DNA of 64,000 nt, from NCBI GenBank assembly GCA_013397455.1, contig VYZB01000238.1, positions 1,200,369 through 1,264,368 on the forward strand, written 5' to 3'. The stretch's first letter is position 1. Each line of letters begins with the position of its first letter. Made by a program: the position numbers and the translations under genes. A model generated the notes under the pieces. That model ran no database searches. It was not told where the DNA came from and saw only the letters and a program-made list of their open reading frames with translations. Origin of the DNA: Crotophaga sulcirostris (Eukaryota > Chordata > Aves > Cuculiformes > Crotophagidae). Below, in pieces: positions 28,601 to 35,899 of the stretch.

Positions 28601-31600
28601 GACACATGGTGTGAATGTTGGGGTTGTCCTGTGCAGGGACAGGAGATGGACTCCATGGTCCTTGTGGGTTCCTTCCGACTCAGGTCATTCTATGATTCTA
28701 TGTTTATTTTATATAAAATAATACTATCATAACTATCATAACATAATAATATATCATACTATGATAACACAGTACTATCATAGTAGTAAAGCTATCTTAA
28801 GACTCCTCTGGGTTAGCAGCAAAGGCATAAAGGATGGACTAAAGATTCATAGTGATATACTCATGCTGTCAATGAAAATCAGTGAAAGCATCAGCAGAGC
28901 TCACAAGATCTGCCTTTTTGTCCTCAGGGTTCTGCCACGTTATCAGCCAACTAAAATGCTCAGTAGACAAAAGGGAAACATTACGACTTATCCAAAACAA
29001 GAAAGTTACCCTTCTCCTAGGGCATTAAAATCCTAAGCAAAGAAAACAAGTGCAGTTTGGGGTAGGTTTTTTTAAGCTGTGATGTTTTGCTTTGGTTTTG
29101 AACCACCAGAATGCCACCAAAAATGTGTAAGTTTGCACTTTTTTTCATTGGAAACCTGCTTAGCAGTTGCTTCTCCTCTGCTTTTGAAGTGTTCACATTA
29201 ACAAGGCAAAAACCTCATAGGAAGTCCTTAAATCTTTTGACATTGTATCATAACTCAAAAAATTTCTATGTAGGGTATCAAAGGAAGAACAGGAGCAGTG
29301 ACTAAGCCCCACCTTTGAAAACAACACCCTCTTACCTTTTGGCTGGCCCAGGCTCTGGTACAATCCTAGACTTATGGTTCAACAAATACACTTTTAGCGT
29401 AAAGCAGGGCTGTCAAACTCACAGCCCATGGGCCGAATCCGTCCCTCCACCTGGTTTTATCCAGCCTGGCACCTTGTTTCTACCCGGCAGCAGCACCGAG
29501 CTCCTTGTACCTTCACTCCTGCCAGCACTGGTCACGTGTGCAGCGGGTGACGTGCGTTACACTGCAGGAGCAGGAGCAGAAGAACAGCAGGAGCCATGAG
29601 TTTGACATTCCTGGTGTAAAGTCTGTTAACTAGACACATTTCTCTGATTTGTCTTTTATTTGCAATGATTGAACTAAAGTAGACATTATTTTCTTTACGT
29701 GACCTGCATTTTCACCCTAGCCTTGTTTACATTTAAAAACATGCAGTCACTTCGTGACAGGTGTTAAAAGATGCTCCATAAAAGTGATGCTACCTTCCTG
29801 TGCCAATATTACTAAAAAAACACAGATTCTGACTTTGACTGATGAGCACTTACACCAGAGCAGATAAACAGATATAAAAATGTCTAACATCTGCTCACTC
29901 ACATCTATGGAAAAATGTTACGAGCAAATAGGACAGATTCTCAAAGTATCAGCTGTCAGGTCTGGATTCAAAGAATTGTCTAGGATTACTGGCATACAGA
30001 AAGCACCTGTTTATCCAAAGGGAGGACTTCAGAGCCAGTGTTCAATACAACAACTTTGCCTGGGAAAAAAAGAGGCTGGACTTCGCTGTCATGAAATATC
30101 CTGGCATTCTAATGCCTCCCAAGGCATGTTGGAAACAGCTGAAATCTCTATCGCATGCCAGATTCTGTATTTAAAGAGCGCTATCTTAGACATGTATTGC
30201 TATTTCCTATCATGCTATGCACTAGGCTATGATGCTATATTTACATTTATACAGTTACTGCAAGTGGATTTTGCACTTGACTCCTCTCATGGGTATTTGT
30301 AGAAAAGTGAAGGCAAAACAGGACTGCTCTAGTTACCAGTAATATCCTGCCTTATTCATATGGAAAGCACCATTTTCCTAAATTAGGCAACATCACCACA
30401 ACACTTACTACAACCTTGGTCACATTGTATAATTTCAAATGACTGAATTCAGCCTCCTAAACCATCCTTAAACTCAGGGAAAATCCATGATAGAATTAAC
30501 ACACTCAGTAAAAATAGAACCCAAAGTTTTATACAGTATCATGAAAGAGGTTAAACTGGGTACACAGAGCATTTGCAGGATTAGTCCTTGTATTTAAAAT
30601 ACATTCCGCAAAACTCCAGTTGTGAATGCTAAAAGTTGTAGAGGAAAAGGCAGAGAATAAAAATGAAAAAAAAAAAGACAATTTAAATCAGCTCCTTTGA
30701 GGAAAGCAGGAAGGAACAGCTTTGAGATGGCATTTCCTAGGAATGGATGCCTCAGTGCAAGGTGTTGAGCTAAGTTCCTTCCACATCTATGCTGCCACGA
30801 CTGAAAATGCTTTTAATTTCAGCTTGCACAATGGCAAACAAGAACATTCCAGGCAATTGCCTCTCACCTCTGTAGCACACAGCACGAGACTTTGTCATTC
30901 AGACAAACATGTCCCTGGCTATTCAATATTTCCCTGAAAAAATACCATAAAACTAGCACCAGCAGTAAGAGAAGGTGTCTGAACTGCTTGGCTCAAGCTG
31001 CTCTGGACTAGGAGTTCATAGAGTCACAGAATGACTTGAGTTGGAAGGGACCCACAAGGATCATCGAATCCAACTCCCATCCCTGCACAGGACAATTCCA
31101 ACACTCCCACAGTGTGTCTGAGGGCACTGTCCAAATGCTTCGTGAATATTGCCAGGCTGTTGCCTACTTCTCTGTACTGCAACAATTTTATCCACTTACA
31201 CATCAAGAGGAAAATAATTACTCCAAACCAGGTAAGTCCTGAGTCCGCAGCACTAAACCTGTGTCCTAAACAGAAGATCACAGTCTCCCTCCTCTCTTTG
31301 GCTTGAACTTTCATCGCAGTCCCTACTTTGTTCACACACTGGGTAAGGGACTTGTTGGGAAGATGCAGAACGGGCTACTCCACACCATTTCAGCCCTCTG
31401 CTCCCCACTGTCTGTAAGGTTCCTGCACCTACCATTTTGCCCCCTCGCAGCTGCCAGACAGCCAAGATGAGTTATGTGGATAGTTCAGGTTTTATATTAC
31501 ACTGAAAAGTCCTTTTATGTCCCAAGCTGCTCTAAAAATATGTTTTTGATAACTATAAAAATTTTAAAACAACTTCATTTGCCTCCCTCTTTGGACCTGT

Positions 31601-34384
31601 GTTCAATAACAGCTTTTGAAATAAGAGCATGTTGAACTGTGTAACTGAGTTCTAGTAGCAAATAAACATTGCTTTCAGAGACCTGAAATGGAAAAAAAAC
31701 AAGGCAACTTTATCACTAGGTCTACGTCAAAAGCCAAAGAGAGTCACATTTGGAGGAATTCCCACAAAAATATTTAGTTATTTTTGCATGTTACTTTTAA
31801 AGAATATACTATTTTACGCACTTAATAAAATTATATTTTAATACAACTTCTATATATTGCATATTTGTGGTTCTGTGTTTTTTAATATAGCAGTAGGACA
31901 TTTTCTGCGTCCTTGGAAGCAGTAGACAACGAAATGTTCTGGAATATTTCCAGTGAAATGTTTATAAATTGGGAGATATAGAAAAACATAAAATCATCTT
32001 AATATTTTTGGAGTAATCATTTAGCAAACATGCCTGGGTTTTTTCTATTTTTCTTTCCATTTTTGCTTTTTCTTTTCTTTCTGGATTTAAACTTCTTAAG
32101 TCTCCTTTTCTAATAACTTGACGAAGCAGGTATATCAGATGTATAACCTGTAGCAGATGCATAACTGTACCCATTTGGAAGTTATCTACTTGCCTTCACC
32201 ATCAACAGTGAAAGACTCGGGACCCTTCAGTTGTCCTGTGAAGATTCTTTGTCCACTCTGAAGCTTTTTATTCACTTGCAATGATCCAACTAAGGCAGGA
32301 GGTGGCTTTTCAAAACTGCACCGAATGAATTATAAATAAGATGTAAAAAACAAGAAAACATTGAACCATAAAATTATCCAAAGGGAAAGTAAAAGGACCT
32401 CATTCCAGAGATATGAGTAACAAGGTATTCTCTTTTTTTTTAAAGAATTTGTTAAAACTATTTGTATTTGTTAAAACTATTACTTCAAACTGAATTAACA
32501 ATTCTGTGGAGCTTGCAGACCCAGGTTAAAAAGAATAGAGACCTTTTAGGAGATTTTTTTTTCCTGAAATCAGTACAAACACAGGATTGCCATCATCCTA
32601 GAATTTAATTCCCTATCGTTAGCCTGAGATCTGCTAACAACCTCTCTACATGTATGCATGAATACTGCATTGGTCATCATTGTTTTGCTTGAAATTCCCT
32701 TTTTTAAAAGAGCATTTCTATTTTCCAGCTCTAGATGAGAAACACAATTTCTTCCTGCATATGATATTAAGGAGTATGCTTTATATGCTCCTGCAGGATG
32801 AAAAGTACAGGAGAAGTTTTGAAAGCATGGGTTATTTCCTGACAAACACAAGTATGCTATTGAACTTCAAAATTAACCAGGGGAACATACGTGAATGGTT
32901 CTGGATCAATAGGAGATGGTAAAAAGTAAATGCTAGCAAAAGTCACAAGGACTGCAGCTGGAAATCCCCACGCTGGGAACCTGGGAAGGAAAGAAAACAA
33001 TTGTATACACATGCACATACAGGAGGAGGGCAAGAGGGCAGGTAAGAAGAGTAAATTTTTTTGTAAAAGTTAAAAAATTTCAATGCTAAAGCGTAAGGCT
33101 GAAGGAGGACAAAACAGACTGCAGCAACCTGGGGGACACTGCTATGGAGAGGAGTGACTCGGCTGCTCCACGGGCAGCATTAGTGTCCACTTTCTGTAAT
33201 AGTAACTGCTTCTTGTATAATCTCAAGGGTTTTTTTTTAATCCTCCCTAACTGAATGAATTGGCCAAAGGGAGCTACTTCGCTGTTTGCTTTGGTTTGTC
33301 CATCGCTCTTTCCACGGCGTTGCAGCTCTGCAGCAGTAATTGTTTGACCAGTTCCTTTGATACAAGTAGTCACTATTACAAAAAGCGGAGTATTTTTATT
33401 TAAACTAGAGTCAACTTTCGTCTAAGTGACTGTATTTTTTGAAAGTTAGAATGTCCCTCTGATAACATGTTTTCTTATAGCATGTCTTTTTTTTTGATAG
33501 TGTTTTCCCAGACACTGCTTAGAGTGAAATAATAATGTTGTATGTATGATATGTGCTGAACAGATGTGTCTTCTTCTATAATCACCTGTTTGCAGCTTTT
33601 CCCCATCTAAAATGCAAGATCAGAGAGCTGGCTCCAAAGCTCCAATGAGCAAGAGATTTAGCTGCTGTGAAGTTCATAATAACATTAAAATTAGTCCTTG
33701 AAAAGTAACAGAATATGCGTCAGATTTCTGGGAAAATTTATACCTATGCATGTAAGGGGGAAATACATTCTGTGCCAAGCTCTTACACACGATTGATAGA
33801 AATCCTTCCCTCACGCGTCCAGCGCTGAAGTAAAGGATGCTGCTTCTAAAACTCCAAAAAGGAGTCTTGAGAAAGGTTATTACCGGCATTATTTACAAAA
33901 AACAAGTAACCGGAAAATTAAACATAACACGTTTTCGTAAAAAAAAACCAAAACACTGAAAAGCCTTTAAAGGGCGCCAGATAAAAAAAGCGGCGAAAGG
34001 CGTTTCGTTGGGAGAGAGCCTCCGTGCCAGGGCGCTCTTTCACTGTATTTGCCTCGTGTTTCTGCAAAAGTACTTTTTTTACAGAAAAAAAAAACCAAAC
34101 AACCTTTCCCGCGCGCTTCCCCAGCCAGCCAAGGCGGGAAGGAACCCCCTGCGGGCCTCTGTGACAAAGGAAAGCCCCGCTCCCTTCCTCCCTGCCCGCC
34201 CTCTGACTGAGACAGAACATGGCGGGCGCGCAGCTCGCGGCCTCTCTCTTTCCCCTTCGCCCGCCCTGGGGATAAAAATTCCCCTCACGCCGCACGCTCT
34301 CCCTCCTCTCTCCCACGGATCCCAGCTCTTACATGGCGTCCCGGCGGGCGGATCCCGCCTCGGAGGACGGGTCGGTGGCGGGCA
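22430..34384 (-). CDS. APMAP-like (adipocyte plasma membrane-associated protein family) beta-propeller protein, nine exons, start codon in assembly gap
   Basis: The exons, in transcript order, are 34384-34333 (partial), 32980-32891, 32315-32194, 28214-28116, 26652-26503, 26067-25955, 24556-24396, 23637-23442 and 22627-22430. All phases match and no stop interrupts 392 visible codons; human APMAP has about 416. The protein has a short N-terminal region, one hydrophobic segment (FPAAVLVTFASIYFL) and then SPIDPEP, matching the type II anchor and SPIDPQP of APMAP. The strictosidine-synthase-like six-bladed propeller follows, with GPESF, IYTGTVDGK, ICGRPHGVR, LIVADSYLGLYKV, IYFTDSSSKWERR, GRLLAYD, LPGYPDNIR, HDPDGS and HDGKMYLG. 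APMAP itself has reported arylesterase activity and a role in adipocyte differentiation; the function of this copy is unknown. Divergence from human APMAP (for example LFLEINNKGDIVASFHDPDG) and its place beside GNS suggest a paralogue and not APMAP itself, but only a phylogeny would settle that. Confidence 0.92.
22628..23441 (-). other. APMAP-like intron, nothing recognised
   Basis: An 0.8-kb intron. The open frame at 22712-22975 has no similarity to the family and no suitable splice context, so I treat it as non-coding. Confidence 0.65.
23442..23637 (-). CDS. APMAP-like exon 8
   Basis: Completes Arg, then YWVSGANAGKKEVFVDNLPG, YPDNIR and STTRLPNFFPPFLDALG, ending RFIAK before donor GTAACT. 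It aligns with APMAP YVSG...FVENMPGFPDNIRPSSSGGYWVGMST. Confidence 0.94.
24396..24556 (-). CDS. APMAP-like exon 7
   Basis: VIETNHLGRLLAYDPVTRTG, then MANGIALSPYEDYILIAET and CRIIR (split codon). Acceptor GATTAAG, donor GTATGT. It matches APMAP GRLLEYDTVTRE...FPNGVQLSPAEDFVLVAETTMARIRR. Confidence 0.95.
24557..25954 (-). other. APMAP-like intron containing one copy of the local repeat
   Basis: A 1.4-kb intron. Apart from the repeat copy at 25441-25635 described separately, it shows no recognisable element. Confidence 0.6.
25441..25635 (+). repeat. Third, shortened copy of the repeat flanking the APMAP-like first exon
   Basis: It starts GATGCAAGAAGTAGTTACTA and matches the outer end of the inverted repeat at 33358-33868 / 34684-35193. 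It then jumps to the inner end (CAGCACTGTAAAAAGG, TCTAAAACTCCAAAA). About 380 bp of the middle are absent, as in an internally deleted copy. A further match, GGTATTTTTGGTATC, corresponds to 34631-34647 on the other strand. The family is not identified. Confidence 0.65.
25955..26067 (-). CDS. APMAP-like exon 6
   Basis: Completes Gly, then VDGLPFKFLNGLEISKKN and LIYFTDSSSKWERRHHKYE. Acceptor TTAACCAG, donor GTGAGA. IYFTDSSSKW is a signature segment of the family. Confidence 0.96.
26503..26652 (-). CDS. APMAP-like exon 5
   Basis: TPDYEPICGRPHGVRMDQDG, NLIVADSYLGLYKVNPRTGE and KTLLLSSEK, ending with a split Gly codon. Acceptor ATCTCAG, donor GTGATG. It matches APMAP DEPVCGRPLG...LFVADAYKGLFEVNP...LLLSSE. 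Confidence 0.96.
26653..28115 (-). other. APMAP-like intron, nothing recognised
   Basis: A 1.5-kb intron without a recognisable repeat or exon. Confidence 0.65.
28116..28214 (-). CDS. APMAP-like exon 4
   Basis: Completes Gly, then NIYTGTVDGKLWMLSGDQLH and FITQMGQDVPEC plus one base. Acceptor TATTTTAAG, donor GTGAGC. It matches APMAP VMFTGTADGRVVKLENGEIETIARFG. Confidence 0.94.
28463..28702 (+). repeat. CR1 LINE 3' fragment
   Basis: Begins with GGTTAGATGTTAGGAAGAGG, followed by the TTCTTCACCCGGAGGGTGGT segment, and ends in ATTCTATGATTCTATG. It lies antisense to the APMAP-like gene, in intron 3, and belongs to the same type as the minus-strand fragment at 31014-31165. Confidence 0.92.
28703..28792. 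repeat. AT-rich degenerate tandem repeat next to the CR1 tail
   Basis: Several imperfect copies of a unit like TAACTATCATA and ACTATCATAG directly after the CR1 3' end, with short self-complementary stretches (TACTATCATAGTAGTA). It is probably expansion seeded in or near the CR1 tail. Confidence 0.6.
29405..29613. mobile_element. hAT-type MITE (non-autonomous DNA transposon)
   Basis: A 209-bp element with terminal inverted repeats CAGGGCTGTCAAACTCA on the left and TGAGTTTGACATTCCTG on the right. They are flanked by the 8-bp direct duplication GCGTAAAG (29397-29404) and GTGTAAAG (29614-29621), which differ at one base. The 8-bp target duplication and the CAGGG...TGTCAAACTCA ends fit vertebrate hAT/Charlie-type elements. 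It is too short to encode a transposase; the frame running through it is incidental. It lies in intron 3 of the APMAP-like gene. Confidence 0.88.
31014..31165 (-). repeat. CR1 LINE 3' fragment
   Basis: Begins TTCATAGAGTCACAGAATGA, the reverse complement of a CR1 3' end. It runs through the TTGGAAGGGACCCACAAGGA segment and ends in the region complementary to the start of the 28463-28702 copy. It lies in intron 3 of the APMAP-like gene, in sense with that gene. Confidence 0.9.
31166..32193 (-). other. Rest of APMAP-like intron 3, nothing recognised
   Basis: Intronic AT-rich sequence. The part between the hAT element and the minus CR1 (29622-31013) also shows nothing that I can name; the 140-codon frame at 29880-30302 has no family signature. 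Confidence 0.6.
32194..32315 (-). CDS. APMAP-like exon 3, with a probable GC splice donor
   Basis: Completes Thr, then FEKPPPALVGSLQVNKKLQS, GQRIFTGQLKGPESFTVDGE plus one base. The exon is followed by GCAAGT (donor AAG|GCAAGT), a near-perfect GC-AG donor. With this border the join reads GPESFTVDGEG-NIYTG. A GT four bases upstream would also keep frame but drop two residues. It matches APMAP LLLGVLHPNTKLRQAERLFENQLVGPES. Confidence 0.9.
32891..32980 (-). CDS. APMAP-like exon 2 (membrane anchor)
   Basis: Completes Met, then FPAWGFPAAVLVTFASIYFL and PSPIDPEPF plus two bases of Thr. Acceptor CCTTCCCAG, donor GTATGT. It encodes the single hydrophobic segment and the conserved SPIDP motif following it in APMAP. 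Confidence 0.93.
33184..33218 (-). repeat. Isolated match to the outer end of the local inverted repeat
   Basis: CTGTAATAGTAACTGCTTCT and the following TGTAT match the outer ends at 33358-33392 and 35161-35193 in the orientation of the right arm. The similarity covers only about 35 bp and then stops. Confidence 0.5.
33358..33868 (+). repeat. Left arm of a ~510-bp inverted repeat
   Basis: Matches the reverse complement of 34684-35193 over its full length with small indels. One block of about 95 bp (around 33686-33783) differs at only about eight positions by eye, for example sharing AACAGAATATGCGTCAGATT; other parts are more diverged. It lies in intron 1 of the APMAP-like gene, between the promoter region and exon 2. 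Confidence 0.85.
33990..34384 (-). promoter_or_regulatory. CpG-rich region around exon 1 of the APMAP-like gene
   Basis: The only clearly CpG-dense stretch in the window (CCCGCGCGCTTCCCC, GGCGGGCGCGCAGCTCGCGG and so on). It covers the exon 1 donor and runs into the assembly gap, so it looks like the downstream half of a CpG-island promoter. No TATA box can be placed because the upstream part is missing. The other side of the gap (34485-34683) is AT-rich. Confidence 0.7.
34333..34384 (-). CDS. APMAP-like exon 1, visible 3' part
   Basis: Reads PATDPSSEAGSARRDA followed by AT, then donor GTAAGAG. The split codon AT|G and exon 2 continue in frame as MFPAWGFPAAV. The hydrophilic N-terminal segment before the membrane anchor is like the cytoplasmic tail of APMAP. 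The initiator codon is not visible and must lie in the N gap. The + strand frame starting at 34333 is a shadow of this exon. Confidence 0.78.
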
Positions 34385-34484
34385 NNNNNNNNNNNNNNNN
34401 NNNNNNNNNNNNNNNNNNNNNNNNNNNNNNNNNNNNNNNNNNNNNNNNNNNNNNNNNNNNNNNNNNNNNNNNNNNNNNNNNNNN
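34385..34484. other. Assembly gap of 100 N
   Basis: Exactly 100 N, the usual placeholder for a gap of unknown size. It hides the start codon and probably the transcription start of the APMAP-like gene. GC-rich sequence bordered by a ~500-bp inverted repeat is a plausible reason for assembly failure. Confidence 0.95.
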
Positions 34485-34683
34485 TGATAAAACAAAAGGT
34501 TATGTGTGTAAATTTCAAAGTATTTGTTGATTATTTTTTTCTTGTTTTATTTGAGGAAATCCGTGGGTTTTGGGTTTTCCCTGGTCAAGAGGGAAAATGA
34601 AAATATATGTAGCATACGTACACTACAGTAGCGATACCGAAAATACCAGCAAATAAACTCACTTGTTTAAAAAAGTTAAATAA

Positions 34684-35193
34684 AGACTCGGTTTGGAGTT
34701 TTAGAAAGACAAGTATCATTTTATTTCAGCGCTGGACCCATGTGGGAGTGATTTCCATCAATCGTAACAAGACAAGAGCTGGGGACAGAATGTATTTCCC
34801 ACTTATATGCATAGGTTTAAATTTTCCCAGAAATCTGACGCATATTCTGTTACTTTCCAAGCACTAATTTTAGTGTTGTTATGAACTTCGCAACAGCCAA
34901 ATCTCTGCTTCTTGGAGCTTTGGAGCCAGCTCTGTCTGATCTTGCATTTGAGATGGGGAAAGGCTGCAGAGGTGATTAGAGATGACACACCTGTTCAGCA
35001 CAGACCATACTGAACACAGCACTAAAAACACTGAAATACTGAAAAGTGTCTGGAAAAACACTGATAAAAACATGCTATTAAGAAAAAGGACATTCTGTCT
35101 AACTTTCAAAAAATACCATTACTTAGATGAAACTTTACTTTAGCTTAAATAAAAAATATTCCATTTTTGTAGTAGTAACTACTTCTTGTATCA
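34684..35193 (-). repeat. Right arm of the ~510-bp inverted repeat
   Basis: Reverse-complement counterpart of 33358-33868. It ends in ACTACTTCTTGTATC at the outer side, directly next to a minus-strand CR1 3' end. Similarity to the intronic copy at 25441-25635 continues inward to about 34631 (GCGATACCGAAAATACC). The short stretch 34485-34630 holds nothing else recognisable. Confidence 0.85.
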
Positions 35194-35395
35194 ATAGAAT
35201 CGTAGCATCATAGAACACTTTGCGTTGGAGGAGAACTAAGATTATCCAGTTCCACCCCCCTGCCATGGGCAGGGACACCTCCCACCAGACCAGGTTGCTC
35301 AAGGCCCCATCCAGCCTGGCCTTGAACACCTCCACGAAGGGGGCATCCACAGCTTCCTTGCAGCAACCTGTCAAAAACCCACCTGCTGTTCCAGG
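35194..35395 (-). repeat. CR1 LINE 3' fragment
   Basis: Starts AATAGAATCGTAGCATCATA and runs through CCCTGCCATGGGCAGGGACA and GTTGCTCAAGGCCCCATCCA, the complement of a CR1 3' UTR. The insertion abuts the end of the right inverted-repeat arm. Confidence 0.92.
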
Positions 35396-35449
35396 AAATC
35401 TTTAATTCATGCTTAAGGCCAGCTGCATCTCCCCGCACAGCAGCCTGCA

Positions 35450-35824
35450 AGAGGTTGTTTAGTCTAGAGACAAGGAGACTGAGGGAAGACCCTATAGATC
35501 TCTACAACTACCTAAAATGAGGGTGTAGCAAGGTAGGGGTTGGTCTCTTCTCCCTGGTAGCTGGTGACAGGACAAGGGGAAATGGCCTCAAGATGCACCA
35601 GGGGAGATTTAGGTTGGATATTAGGAGGGATTTCTTTACTGAAAGGGTTGTCAGGCACTAGAAGGGGCTGCCCAGGGAGGTGGTGCACACCATCCCTGGA
35701 AGTGTTTAAAATATGAGTAGATGTTGTACTTGGGGACAGGGTCTAGTGGCAGACTTAGCAGGGCTGGACTGATAGTTGGACTTGATGTTCCTAAAGGTCT
35801 TTTCCAACCAAAACCATTCTGTGA
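35450..35824 (+). repeat. CR1 LINE 3' fragment
   Basis: Sense CR1 from TAGTCTAGAGACAAGGAGAC through TTAGGTTGGATATTAGGAGG to AAAACCATTCTGTGAATTC. It is of a different subtype from, and opposite orientation to, the copy at 35194-35395. Confidence 0.92.
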
Positions 35825-35899
35825 ATTCTTGTTTGGTATTGAAGGGATCGCAACAGGAGCATCGGGTAAGGCAAAAAAATAAACACACATCATGTAAGT

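Noticed and set aside
29315..29599. 94-codon frame over 29315-29599
   Set aside because: It runs through the hAT MITE; it is too short to be a transposase and has no transposase motif.
34079..34495. Long - strand GC-rich frame including the N gap
   Set aside because: It is in a different frame from exon 1, relies on N to stay open, and passes through the intron 1 donor.
34333..34530. + strand open frame with ATG at the CpG island (MASRRADPASEDG)
   Set aside because: It is the complement of the - strand APMAP-like exon 1, which has a strong donor and continues in frame into exon 2. The + frame only stays open through the N gap.
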